59,210 bases of DNA from a virus. The DNA lies in the IMG/VR virus record IMGVR_UViG_3300015263_000218, positions 1 to 59,210 of that record. The stretch is one strand, 5' to 3'. The translations under genes and the position numbers were made by a program. The notes under the pieces are model-generated. The model was not told where the DNA came from, searched no databases, and saw only the letters and a list, made by a program, of their open reading frames with translations. Shown piece by piece: positions 32,401-41,300 of the stretch (its first letter is position 1; every line of letters begins with the position of its first letter).

Positions 32401-34202
32401 CAGTCAATGGTTATGATTACCTATTCGCTGTTGACCATGACATTACCTTTGCCCCTGACACATTAGCAAAGCTTCTATCACATGACAAGCCTGTGGTTGG
32501 CGGTATCTATCGTCAAAGACTAGAACCACAGCGCCTTGAAGTTTACGATCATAACTTTAGAACCCTTGCTTATGAAGAACTACATGGTAAAGGATTAGTT
32601 GAGATTGGTGGTCTAGGGTTTGGCTGCGTTCTTGTCAAGAGAGAAGTATTTGCTGATATCGGATATCCACAATTTGTATATCATCAGGCACTTCGTCACG
32701 AACACACGTTCAGCGAGGATTTGGATTTCTGTTGCAAGGCACGTGACAAAGGATACACCATCTGGTGCGATACGTCAATAGTATGTGGTCATATTGGCCG
32801 TCACACCTATCAGATTTCGTTACCCGCAAATTTTAATCAGCAGGTAGATGTAGTAGAAGAAAAACTACTTAAGATCGCGTCTGAAAAGCATCTACCTGAG
32901 GGTCTTGTAGAGTACACCAACAACCTTGACATTGACGCGCCCAAGGTTATCTATGATATCGGAGCGAATGCTTTAGAGTGGACCAGACTTGCCAAGAACA
33001 AGTGGCCAGAAGCTAAGGTGATTGCCTTCGAAGCCATGGACGATTTCAATAAGCTTTATAAGCATTTTGATTTTGATAATTATGTTGGTGTTCTATCTGA
33101 TCAGGACGGAAAGAAAGTCAAGTTCTATGAGAATCCTTTCCTTCCATGGGGTAACTCATACTACATGGAAAATGAAAACGAATCTCCACCCGGTTGTGAA
33201 TTTAATGAAGGACATGCTAAGGTAAAGACTGCCCGTACACTTGACGCTATTGTGGCTGAAAGAAACTGGCCTCTTCCTGACATGATCAAGATTGACGTTC
33301 AAGGTGCTGAGAAGGATATTTTGAAGGGCGCTGAGAACTGCCTAAAGAACTGCAACGATATCATCATTGAAATTCAGCATAAGGAATACAATAAAGGTGC
33401 TCCTATGCTAGATGAAATGTTTGATTATCTTGCTTCAATTGGATTCTATCTTGTGACCAATATTCATAAGAAAGAATGTGACGGAGATTACCATTTCAAA
33501 AAGATGGATAAGGTTCCTACAAAGGCATTCATTCTACACACATCAAATTCAAAGTCAATGGAATATTCGCATACTGCTATTATGTCTTGTGAAAGAGTGG
33601 GGATTCAGCCCATATTGTTCAATGGTTTTGAAAATGAAACACCAGAAGAACTATCAAGGATATTTGGGTTTGAATTTGGTTCTGATATGAACCACGGCGC
33701 TGCTAGAGCTACCGCAGGGCATTTCAAGATGTGGAATATCATTGCTGAGCTTGATGAACCGATCATCGTATTGGAGCATGATGCAATCATGTTACAGCGT
33801 ATCATGCTGCCAATTCCAGATGGCAAGATCGTTGCTCTAGGATATAAGCTTCATGATCCTTTTGCCTACGATCATGTCATGGCAGGAGAACCCAAAGAGA
33901 TAGTTGACATTAAGCGCCATTCTGGTGCACATGCATATGTCATTACACCAAAGACGGCAAGAATGCTTCTAGATGAGCTAAAGCGTGTAGGTGCACCTAG
34001 AGCCATTGACAACTATTACTTTATGAGAATAAACAATCCAGAGGACACTGAGTCAGAAGTTCCCCTTGCAATTATGGACCCGACACCAGCAATCGGATGG
34101 CTTCGTGAATCCACCATCTGGGAAGGATCGTGTGATATCAATTATGACTTCTTGGATTCTTTTAAAAGAAACCACCATCCAAAACAGGAAGTCTCTCGTT
34201 AG
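29448..34202 (+). CDS. Giant multidomain glycosyltransferase with FkbM methyltransferase and GT25 domains
   Basis: This 1584-residue polypeptide has six visible catalytic-type domains. (1) About 1-395: GT4-like GT-B, with GLGGSESAVILMSKEL near the start and ETFGISTLEALAHNVPII in the donor site. (2) About 437-680: GT2, with ILTAVYNAEDYV and DGDDW. (3) About 684-925: GT-A, with FSVIVPTMWRCKD and VNDDIEFD. (4) About 931-1150: GT2-like, with ILIAIPCKND, the VDHDITF DxD region and GGIYRQR. (5) About 1164-1350: FkbM methyltransferase, with VIYDIGANALEW and IKIDVQGAEKDIL. (6) About 1357-1584: GT25-like, with IIVLEHDAIM and GAHAYVITPKTARMLL. No membrane segment is visible. It stands alone on the plus strand inside a minus-strand late region, and its 3' end overlaps the convergent fiber gene by 41 bases. 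It looks like an assembly line for a branched or methylated oligosaccharide; the product is unknown. Confidence 0.85.
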   Translation: MKICFIDTLGLCYDGTTLSKRGLGGSESAVILMSKELAKIGFSVTVYNDCTSDDTKPGVYDGVTYRPLKSVETDAPDYDVMIGSRSVAAFAPAYMKERFKTFSYVPDFTRFQQNIKHKILWMHDTFCDGDDLIEPFLLDGLINEVFVLSDFHLDYVTNCDHGKKRMFEVLKRYMFQTRNGIGAMNPGWIDIKDKDPNLFVYNSSLTKGMVPLVNDIWPKVKEQAPDAKLIVIGGFYRFREGHTPDQQELDWREMVKRNENAGLDITFTGVIPQQEISDILRKASYMIYPCAFPETFGISTLEALAHNVPIITCNFGAEEETAIDSASYKIPFPVEPNGLFPWVNKEDQVNRFVDMTLRAYYDKYLHQQKMYACNAVKDICGWNSVAKQWKQHLFHKLGEFLPVDEYREVQKINHDVRKTFGRRFTNLEELQEPRQRQKEIAILTAVYNAEDYVGKCIRSVAAQDYYDYTMYIVNDASTDNTLNAIKQTINSLPEKIRHKFVVINNEENIGAVANHYKIIDEYLGEEQFIMILDGDDWLVNDPNIFHKYNNLYHDGAEFTYGSCWSLADNIPLIAQPYPPEVKEARSYRDYKFNWNMPYTHLRTFHAKLLRGLDSSDLMVNGEWPKAGGDTALFYHLIEKADPDKIVCVPDVVYVYNDKNPLNDYKINGDEQTKTANAIMGKGKAVEKFSVIVPTMWRCKDVFSKALQSYIDHDLVDEIIIINNDKKETPNWLGLDHPKIKMLTQEQNIYCNPAWNLGAEVAVNNKLCFVNDDIEFDTKLFDKIHSRVIPELGVHGMVTGEEKFGHPQSTDFSIDFTKWYWGDNIHGFGQLFFVHKHNWIPVPEGLDLYYGDDMIFHQHLHRGLDNYLIYNLRFYSPMAQTTSDPAIRGNKIETERPIFDKWMSENQLMSITQWLRPEPTPEEAVVPVMDQRVKRILIAIPCKNDIEADTFKSIYDQIIPDGYETDFQYFYGYAVDQVRNLIADWTVNGYDYLFAVDHDITFAPDTLAKLLSHDKPVVGGIYRQRLEPQRLEVYDHNFRTLAYEELHGKGLVEIGGLGFGCVLVKREVFADIGYPQFVYHQALRHEHTFSEDLDFCCKARDKGYTIWCDTSIVCGHIGRHTYQISLPANFNQQVDVVEEKLLKIASEKHLPEGLVEYTNNLDIDAPKVIYDIGANALEWTRLAKNKWPEAKVIAFEAMDDFNKLYKHFDFDNYVGVLSDQDGKKVKFYENPFLPWGNSYYMENENESPPGCEFNEGHAKVKTARTLDAIVAERNWPLPDMIKIDVQGAEKDILKGAENCLKNCNDIIIEIQHKEYNKGAPMLDEMFDYLASIGFYLVTNIHKKECDGDYHFKKMDKVPTKAFILHTSNSKSMEYSHTAIMSCERVGIQPILFNGFENETPEELSRIFGFEFGSDMNHGAARATAGHFKMWNIIAELDEPIIVLEHDAIMLQRIMLPIPDGKIVALGYKLHDPFAYDHVMAGEPKEIVDIKRHSGAHAYVITPKTARMLLDELKRVGAPRAIDNYYFMRINNPEDTESEVPLAIMDPTPAIGWLRESTIWEGSCDINYDFLDSFKRNHHPKQEVSR

Positions 34203-35007
34203 GAAGAGTACCGCTACTCATATTTGACGCATTGGTGAAGAAGACTGCTTGCTGACCTTGTAGCTGACCGGCATTATCTGCCCATGATGCAGAGTTGACA
34301 TTCAAGTCTCCTTCGCCTTTGCCAAACGCATAATTGGCTACGTTAGCAGTATATGCAAAGTTTGAAACGTATGAGAAGTTTGCATTAACAGCAAGAACCG
34401 CTGTCTGTACTTCTAGGGTATCTTCTGTTTTACCATTAAGGTAAGTAGAATTATTAGAGGTATACGCAAAGTTTGCATTAACAGCAAATACAGCAGACTC
34501 TACGCTAAGTCTATCTTCCGTTTTACCAAATGCATGAATTGCATTGTTGACAGTAACAAATTCTTCCATGTATGCAGCATTGACGTACAATACCACATTA
34601 GCAGCGCCTTGTCCACCACCAGAAAGACCATTACCAGAATAAACGGTAGTGATTGTATCTTTCCAATAGGTATGTGTGCCGTTTGAGGCAAGAACCTGAT
34701 CATTCGCACCAGAACTAGGGCCAGTAGTATTACCAGCCCAAATAGTAGAAATGTAAAGATTACCTACGGTAAGATTTGGTAGGTTATCAAGTAGTTTTAC
34801 GTCATATTCAAAAGTATTTGCATTATAGACGAGTGTTGCCCCGTCTACTCTCTGTGTTTTATTAACACCCGGAAGGTCATCAATAGTTCTGATTTCACGA
34901 ATCTGATTCTTTACGGTGATTGGATCATTAGCAAGAATCTTACCGCCCTTTTTATTGACGGTAATCGTGAAGTCTGATTTTTGAACTAAGACATTTGTAT
35001 TAGACAT
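34162..35007 (-). CDS. Tail fiber protein with AYGKTED-type repeats
   Basis: This 281-residue protein has an N-terminal segment (about 1-90) starting SNTNVLVQKSDFTITVNKKGGK with a typical phage-fiber linker ending NLTVGNLYIS. Repeats follow of the type AFGKTEDRLSVESAVFAVNANFAYTSNNS (about 155-255), the same unit as in both collagen fibers. The C-terminus NASNMSSGTLPNERLPVLDGGFF is a common end of T4-like fiber parts. It is translated with the 111-residue protein (8-base overlap). Its end overlaps the plus-strand glycosyltransferase by 41 bases. Probably a fiber segment or an attachment hub for other fibers. Confidence 0.75.
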   Translation of the reverse strand: MSNTNVLVQKSDFTITVNKKGGKILANDPITVKNQIREIRTIDDLPGVNKTQRVDGATLVYNANTFEYDVKLLDNLPNLTVGNLYISTIWAGNTTGPSSGANDQVLASNGTHTYWKDTITTVYSGNGLSGGGQGAANVVLYVNAAYMEEFVTVNNAIHAFGKTEDRLSVESAVFAVNANFAYTSNNSTYLNGKTEDTLEVQTAVLAVNANFSYVSNFAYTANVANYAFGKGEGDLNVNSASWADNAGQLQGQQAVFFTNASNMSSGTLPNERLPVLDGGFF

Positions 35008-35335
35008 TACGTGTTACCTGTGGTGTGATTGTTACGATACCTTCAAGTACACGAGATACTACATTATCTGTTGAATATAAAACACAGTCATAAACATATC
35101 TACCGGGAGAGATTACGCTTGTGGTAGCAGAGTTCATTGCCAGCGTAACAGTACCAGCTTCAGGAGCAATCAAGACCTGAAAGTCTACCGCAGTGGATGA
35201 TGTGAAGTATTTACGAAGCTGTGCTTTACCAGTATATCCTGTTAAGTCAATAGGAGAGGTATTAGCGTCTCTCATATTAATAGTGACTTCGTAATCTACA
35301 CCCTGATCAATGATTATATTGCTTTTAATTGCCAT
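35000..35335 (-). CDS. Small Ig-like fiber/baseplate protein
   Basis: This 111-residue protein is beta-rich: IIIDQGVDYEVTINMRD, SPIDLTGYTGKAQLRKYFTSS and SPGRYVYDCVL...RVLEGIVTITPQVTR. This pattern (DQG.d....i.l.d..g.p.dltGyt...qiRk) recurs in small tail-associated proteins of marine T4-like phages and resembles the N-terminal domain of baseplate upper proteins. It sits 32 bases behind a perfect late promoter and overlaps the next fiber gene by 8 bases. Likely a fiber-anchoring domain protein. Confidence 0.72.
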   Translation of the reverse strand: MAIKSNIIIDQGVDYEVTINMRDANTSPIDLTGYTGKAQLRKYFTSSTAVDFQVLIAPEAGTVTLAMNSATTSVISPGRYVYDCVLYSTDNVVSRVLEGIVTITPQVTRNV

Positions 35336-35366
35336 GTGTCTCTTCCAAGAAAATTGTTATTCTGTG

Positions 35367-35374
35367 TATTTATA
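35367..35374 (-). promoter_or_regulatory. Late promoter TATAAATA for the two small fiber genes
   Basis: A perfect TATAAATA on the minus strand lies 32 bases before the ATG at 35335, in the 68-base gap after the heme-oxygenase-like gene. Confidence 0.75.
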
Positions 35375-35403
35375 ACTTGACAGGGAAAAGCATTCTGATA
35401 TAA

Positions 35404-35937
35404 TCACTGTGTGGGTTTATGATACATTCCTTCTGGATGACGATCTTGAATCTCATCCATGATATCCAGTAGTGCTTGGAAACATGCTCTAGCTTCATCG
35501 GTGATATCGTCTCTAGTACGGAATGTCTGAAGGAATGCAAGAGAAGATTTACGATCTTCCCATTCAAGATGTTCTGTAGGGAATCCTTCAAGTCTTCTTC
35601 TCATGATTTCACCACCCATTAAATGGGCACCAGTAAGAACATAGATTGCACCAGCAAGTGCCTTTTCATTATCTAGGGTCTTGACATATTCACTAGCAGC
35701 GGTAAAAGGTTCAATACCAAGATTCATGGCAACCATGTCTGATTCGAGTCTTTCTACTCGTCTTACATTATCTGGTACATCTTTGTCAATAACTAAATGA
35801 ATTTGATGAAGAGCCTGAAGCCAAGCAGCATACCATACTCTTGGTGGGTTTCCTGTTGACATTGCTCCACCAACAGCATGTTGTTCACAGGCATGATGTA
35901 GATCACGTGTTTCTTCCCAAAGTGGTTTCTTTGCCAT
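35404..35937 (-). CDS. Heme-oxygenase-like protein
   Basis: This is a 177-residue all-helical protein. LWEETRDLHHACEQHAVGG at residues 5-23 provides a candidate proximal heme His in an H-x3-E pattern. ALAGAIYVLTGAHLMGGEIMRRRL (about 93-116) matches the distal-helix G.YV..G..LGG motif of heme oxygenases. Length is slightly short of the usual 190-240. Heme oxygenase cleaves heme to biliverdin, iron and CO; cyanophages carry ho1 for bilin synthesis, but no bilin reductase is seen here. It is the last gene of the operon of adhesin module A, behind a sulfotransferase, an odd place for a metabolic gene. It could be a HO-fold protein with another role. Confidence 0.68.
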   Translation of the reverse strand: MAKKPLWEETRDLHHACEQHAVGGAMSTGNPPRVWYAAWLQALHQIHLVIDKDVPDNVRRVERLESDMVAMNLGIEPFTAASEYVKTLDNEKALAGAIYVLTGAHLMGGEIMRRRLEGFPTEHLEWEDRKSSLAFLQTFRTRDDITDEARACFQALLDIMDEIQDRHPEGMYHKPTQ

Positions 35938-35952
35938 TGTAATTTACCTCAT

Positions 35953-36594
35953 TTAAAATGTTGTTATATCTGTAACAGGTACGTCAAATTTGAATGTAAC
36001 GTTCTTTTTAATATTTGTGGGACCATCAAAATCATAACCAAATGCATCCATATCTATTTGGAATATCGGAGTTACGATATCGATTAATTCTTGGGTGTAG
36101 TGTGATCTATAATCGCCACTTGCTTTTGTACTAAAATTGCCGCGCTGTGGCATCGCTTTGTAATGAAGCATTTGTTCAAATGGAAATCCAAGATTTGAAG
36201 AAATTTCGTCTATTGATCTTTCACGATCTTCAAATTTAAATATGTGAGCTTTTAACTGCCCGTTTACATCACAAAAATACCCATACTGAGGTCCAGTATA
36301 TTGTGTAATCTCTTTGGTTACATAACGTTTATTCACCCATTCTTCAAAAGAATAATCAATAGACGTAACGTGCTTATGTAGATAATATAGGCTTACTTCA
36401 CGACTGAATGGATTTCTAACAAATCCAAACGTATAAAAATTTGATGGATCAATATCACTTATCATAGCATAAATGGAATGCTTTTGAAGAAAATATTTCC
36501 CACCTCGCCATATCAAATATGCTTCTAATGAGGTACCACTTGTTCTTGGATTGTGAATGAAAATGTATGGTATTTTATTTTCTCTATAAATCAT
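35953..36594 (-). CDS. Sulfotransferase (Sulfotransfer_2-like)
   Basis: This 213-residue protein has IPYIFIHNPRTSGTSLEAYL at residues 8-27, the 5'-phosphosulfate loop of the heparan/chondroitin-type sulfotransferases (iPKtaGTSl). FGFVRNPFSREVSLYYLHK (about 56-74) is the 3'-phosphate site. KFEDRERSIDEI and a histidine-rich GDYRSHYTQELID segment near the C-terminus also fit the family. Probable substrate: a polysaccharide or a virion/host glycan, with host PAPS. It is placed directly after the adhesin and unknown gene of module A (4-base overlap). It differs from the GLPRSGST-type enzyme at 8979-9680. Confidence 0.82.
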   Translation of the reverse strand: MIYRENKIPYIFIHNPRTSGTSLEAYLIWRGGKYFLQKHSIYAMISDIDPSNFYTFGFVRNPFSREVSLYYLHKHVTSIDYSFEEWVNKRYVTKEITQYTGPQYGYFCDVNGQLKAHIFKFEDRERSIDEISSNLGFPFEQMLHYKAMPQRGNFSTKASGDYRSHYTQELIDIVTPIFQIDMDAFGYDFDGPTNIKKNVTFKFDVPVTDITTF

Positions 36595-37202
36595 GATCTT
36601 TCCTTATATGGAACCCAAGCTGTATCACCGTCAGGATTTTGTATCTTTTGGTAAATAGGAACACCAAAAGTCATATTTTTATAATATTGTTCTTTGACTT
36701 CTGATGAAAATTTCTTCGCTTCATCTAAAGACAATGGTTCTGAGTACTGGCCGCTCAATGGATTGAATACGAAAATATTTTCTGTTATATCGGTATTATT
36801 TAAGTCTACCTTTATAGTAGTCTCAAATCCATATTCATCTAAAATAAATGTGCGGCAATTAAAAAGACCGGGATTATGAAGATGAAGAACATTTTTATAT
36901 TCTTCGTAAAGGTTCAAAGCATCTTGATATGATGATGCGAAGTCAAATCCACCAGCAAGATCATTGACACGATATTCCTCAAGATATGTATGGTCATTGT
37001 AAAACGAAACTGCTATGGGATTTGATGGTAAAGATTTATACCATAAAATCCAATCTTGTGGAACATTATTTTGTAATAAAAATTCCATACCCTCTTCATA
37101 GGTAATTTCGTCTTTATTTAAGCTTGCCTTTATGTCAAGAGTCCATCTGTATGCATCGGCGCATGGCAAGCATTTTTTCAAAAGTTCCTGTGTTATTTTC
37201 AT
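36591..37202 (-). CDS. Unknown protein following the module A adhesin
   Basis: This 203-residue protein is not recognised. It begins MKITQELLKKCLPCADAYRW and has a VPQDWILWYKSLPSNP stretch (about 48-63). Aromatic-rich and acidic segments follow, including FDFASSYQDALNLYEEYKNV, and it ends VPYKERS. No signal peptide or membrane helix is visible. It overlaps the adhesin stop by one base (TAATG) and the sulfotransferase start by four. It could be an adhesin-specific assembly factor or a glycan-related accessory protein. Confidence 0.65.
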   Translation of the reverse strand: MKITQELLKKCLPCADAYRWTLDIKASLNKDEITYEEGMEFLLQNNVPQDWILWYKSLPSNPIAVSFYNDHTYLEEYRVNDLAGGFDFASSYQDALNLYEEYKNVLHLHNPGLFNCRTFILDEYGFETTIKVDLNNTDITENIFVFNPLSGQYSEPLSLDEAKKFSSEVKEQYYKNMTFGVPIYQKIQNPDGDTAWVPYKERS

Positions 37203-38398
37203 TATAGAATAGCTCCAAATACACGGCTAGGATTAAAACCACCTATCCAAGATAAAGTCCATGTCCCCCCTGATGGGGGCACATATGTTCCCGGCCAATA
37301 CCAGCTACCACCATAATAGCCACCGGGAAAGTAATCGCTAGTGTCAATTGCAGCACCACCAGCGGCACCCGGTTGATCGCCACCTGTAGTATTTAGGGCA
37401 TTACCACCACCAGCAGCGCCCCAACCGCCGCCGCCCCCGCCAGCTTGCCCGAAGCCATTGTTACCGTTCCATGTTGGATTACCACCGGTATTATTACTAC
37501 CGCCACCAGAACCACCAGTTACCAGAACAATAGGATCGGAAGCGTTGGTTTTTGCCGCAGTGGCCGCGCCGGAACCGCCACCAGAACCACCATTTCCTCC
37601 AACACCAGTTTTTGTAGTCGAATTGTTAGTACCAGCGGTTGGTCCAACTGTTGTGGACCCCGGTATAATACGACCACCACCGCCACCAGCACCAAGCCCA
37701 CCACTAGCCGCACCGGTTGAGCCTACCTGTCCCGGACCACCACCGGGTGTCCATGCTGATGTAGCAGGATCGAATGTGCGACCACCTCGACCACCACCCG
37801 CACCGCCGCCCCCGCCAGCCCAACCGCCGCCAGTTGCAGAGCCAGCAGGACCGGCAGCGCCACCACCGCCGCCACCGCCACCAATATAACCGTTGGTGTT
37901 ATCGATTGTGGTGTTACAATTTAATTGTAGTGCGACCATACCTGCGCTAGCAGGACCAGAGGTCGCCTGATTATTATAATTGGTGTATGAATATCCACCA
38001 TCACCACCTTGTCCAATAATGAATCCTTTATTAATGATAAAAAGCATTCCCGGAAAGGTGCCTGTTGAATTATATCCGTTGCTGCCATAAATGAATACTC
38101 CGGGAGCAATGATAATTTGTGCATCGCCTGATCCGGGATAACCATTAGCAACAGCCCAATTATAAAAATTAAAGTTGGCCTGATTTGTGGTTACAGTTGC
38201 CGTCCATATTGCACTAATACCAGCAAACTGTGAAAGTTTTAATGGGCTTGATGGTGTGCCATAACCAATTTGTGTAAATGATTCTGGCACAATACCACCG
38301 CCTCTTCTGTACGCATAGAGGTTGGAAGCAAGTCCCATTCCTTTACTTGAAAACTCATTTCTCACAGAAGAGAATGATGGGGGATTTGAAACTGCCAT
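37202..38398 (-). CDS. Polyglycine adhesin, gp38-like arrangement (module A)
   Basis: This 398-residue protein has an N-terminal domain (about 1-160) starting [16 protein letters not shown] with the PLKLSQFAGI segment common in phage tip proteins. A glycine-dominated region (about 165-350) follows with many GGGGGGG, GGAGGG and GGSGGG runs separated by short variable loops. The end is aromatic (YYGGSWYWPG...TWTLSWIGGFNPSRVFGAIL). This organisation resembles S16/T2 gp38 adhesins, in which glycine-rich motifs form a polyglycine-II sandwich with variable receptor-binding loops. It follows the S74 fiber with a one-base overlap, like gp38 after gp37. The module B counterpart is at 21861-22745. Confidence 0.78.
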   Translation of the reverse strand: MAVSNPPSFSSVRNEFSSKGMGLASNLYAYRRGGGIVPESFTQIGYGTPSSPLKLSQFAGISAIWTATVTTNQANFNFYNWAVANGYPGSGDAQIIIAPGVFIYGSNGYNSTGTFPGMLFIINKGFIIGQGGDGGYSYTNYNNQATSGPASAGMVALQLNCNTTIDNTNGYIGGGGGGGGAAGPAGSATGGGWAGGGGGAGGGRGGRTFDPATSAWTPGGGPGQVGSTGAASGGLGAGGGGGRIIPGSTTVGPTAGTNNSTTKTGVGGNGGSGGGSGAATAAKTNASDPIVLVTGGSGGGSNNTGGNPTWNGNNGFGQAGGGGGGWGAAGGGNALNTTGGDQPGAAGGAAIDTSDYFPGGYYGGSWYWPGTYVPPSGGTWTLSWIGGFNPSRVFGAIL

Positions 38399-41300
38399 TA
38401 TCTATTCTCCAAATCATCAACTTTCTTAGAAAGTTCCTTGACGGCTTCGATCAGTAGTGCTACAAGTCGGTTGTATGTTACAGACTTATAACCAGTTGAT
38501 TCGTCAAAGTAAACTACTTCAGGAATAAATTGTTCAATTTGTTGAGCAAGAATGCCTACTTCCACCTTATCGCCATCAAATCCTAGTTTCTGTGCGTTTT
38601 CATTCCATGTGTACTTGACACCATCAATGTTCTTGACAATATCAAGTGCATTGTCTATGTAGCCAACAACAGTCTTAAGATTTTGGTCAGAAGCAACGAT
38701 GAAGTCGCCAGCATAGATTGAAGCTCCGCCAGTAGCCGCACTTAGTGTTGTGCTGCCTGTGTAGTATGCTGCATAGTTAATAGTGCCAGCATTTACGATG
38801 CCAGTTCCCGGAGGTCCCGCAGGACCGGTTGGACCAGTTGGCCCCGGACTACCGCTTGGACCAGTTGGCCCCGGAGGACCCGCAGGACCGGCAGGGCCGG
38901 TTGCACCAGAGGGACCGGCAGGACCCGCAGGACCGGCAGGACCCGCAGGACCGGCAGGGCCAGATGGACCCGCAGGACCGGCAATACCTTGTGATCCAAC
39001 ATAACCGGTTGGTCCGGTTGGTCCACTTGGTCCAGTTGCACCAGTTGGTCCAGTTGCACCAGTTGGTCCGGTTGGACCCGCCGCGCCTTGTAGTCCACGA
39101 GAACCGGTATACCCTATTGGACCGGGACCGCCCACAGGGCCAGTAGGACCGGTTGGACCGGCAGGGCCGGTTGGTCCCGGAGGACCCGCAGGACCGGCAG
39201 GACCTATTGGACCAGCAGGACCGGTAGAACCCGCAGTGCCAGATGGACCGGTTGGACCGGCAGGACCGGTTGGGCCAATAGGACCGGTTGCACCAGTTGG
39301 ACCAGCAGGACCGGTAGGACCAGCAGGACCAGTTAAACCAATCGAACCAGTATAACCAACGGTTCCAGAAGGACCAGCCGCACCAGATGGACCGATAGGA
39401 CCCGGAGCACCAATATCACCTTTAGAACCAGTATAACCCGTTCCGCCAGAAGGACCGATAGGACCCTGTGAACCAGCATATCCTCTATCGCCCTTAGAAC
39501 CAGCGTAACCAGTTGAACCATCATAACCTGCACCAGCAGAACCTGTGTATCCAGAACCAGAAGAACCAGTATATCCTAGTGATCCATTATATCCACGAGA
39601 ACCGGTATAACCAGCACATCCAAGATATCCGTTTGATCCCGGATAACCAGTATCACCCTTAGAGCCAGTGTAACCTACGAATCTACCAGCGTTACTCCAT
39701 GTTGTACCAGACCATACCCAAATACTACCTGTATCTGTGGTGACATATGCGTCACCAGTAGTTCCAATGTATGAAGATGGGTATCCGGGAAGAGCAGTAG
39801 ATGTTGTGACTGTACCCTTAAGGCTAATTGATGTACCAGAAGAACCAGCGTATCCTACTGAACCAGTATAACCTAGTGAACCAATAAATCCAACACCGCC
39901 CTGTGAACCAGTGTAACCAGTAGCACCGATAGAGCCAGTGTAGCCTAGCGAACCAGTGTAACCAATAGTACCTGTTGCACCAACATCACCCTTGGAACCT
40001 GTGTAACCTAATGAACCAACATCACCCTTGGAACCAGTGTAACCGCGAGAACCATTATATCCACCAGAACCGCTATATCCAGTGTTACCCTGTACACCTT
40101 GTGAACCTGTGTAACCTAATGAACCTGTGTATCCAACAAACTGACCAGCATCTTTCCACACTGAACCAGTATAGCCAGCAGGGCCGCTATAAACATAAAT
40201 GTGATTGTCTGCAAGCACAACATATGCATCACCTGAAGTTCCTGTTGGAAGGGCAGATGTTGTAGCTACAGTGCCTTTAATATTAATTGATTCGCCTTGT
40301 GAGCCAGTATAACCAATGGAACCATCGTAGCCACGTGAACCGTTATATCCAATTGTTCCGTTAGCACCAGCAGAACCAGTATAGCCACGTGAACCGTCAT
40401 AACCTGCACCAACAGAACCAGTATAACCAATGGAACCAGAATACCCCGGTGCAGTAGATGCAGAACCAGTATAACCAGAACCACCAGCAGGACCAACAGA
40501 ACCATCGTAACCACGTGATCCAACATACCCTGAGTTACCTCTTGAGCCAGAGTAACCACGTGATCCAGTATAGCCAATGGAACCATCGTAACCAGTATTA
40601 CCCCTTGAACCAGAGTAACCTACGTCACCTTGTGATCCTGTGTAACCAATCGAACCAGAGTAACCCAAGTCACCACGTGAACCGACAAAGCCTGTAGTAC
40701 CCTGTGATCCTGTGAAACCTACAGAACCAGTATAACCAAGTAGACCACGAGAACCATCATATCCGGTTAAGCCTTGTGAACCCGTATAACCCTGTGAACC
40801 AGTAAAGCCAAGCGAACCTGTATAGCCTTGTGATCCTGAATATCCTGTAGGACCGTTTGAACCAACATATCCACGTGATCCGGCATATCCCGGATTACCC
40901 TGTGAACCAGTGTATCCAGAATTATCAGACCAGAACATTGATGTTCCGTTTGAAGTCAATACTTGACCACCAGAACCAAATGTGTTATTAGCAAAGATTC
41001 TCTTGATGTATGCAGCATTTGCTGATAGAGTGCCGTCTACAGTTACAGTGCCGGTCTCATCAACAGCAAGCCATACTCTATCAAGAGTAATATCGTCAAA
41101 TGCATTGGTGTTTGAAGTAGCACCAATCTGGAATCTCTTTGTCTCTTCATCCCATGCAAGAGCGACATTATATTCGGTTGTATTCGCAGTCTCGAATCTC
41201 TGAAGAACAAGACCAATGTCGTTAAGAGCAACTTGCTGTCCCTCGTTCAAAATAATAAACGAATTATTGACAGTTAGAGTTGTGGTATTAACAAAGACAG

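Noticed and set aside
37458-37889. Plus-strand Pro-rich open frame opposite the glycine-rich adhesin
   Set aside because: Poly-Gly codons read backwards give poly-Pro; the minus-strand gene has operon context and a sensible N-terminus.
38783-39146. Plus-strand open frames rich in GPAGP or Gln-Asp-Arg
   Set aside because: They are the antisense shadow of the Pro-rich collagen tract; no ribosome-binding site or promoter and low-complexity content.
38780-40920. Regular short repeats that could suggest a CRISPR array
   Set aside because: The repeats are in frame with a long minus-strand gene and code for Gly-x-y collagen triplets; there are no fixed-length unique spacers.
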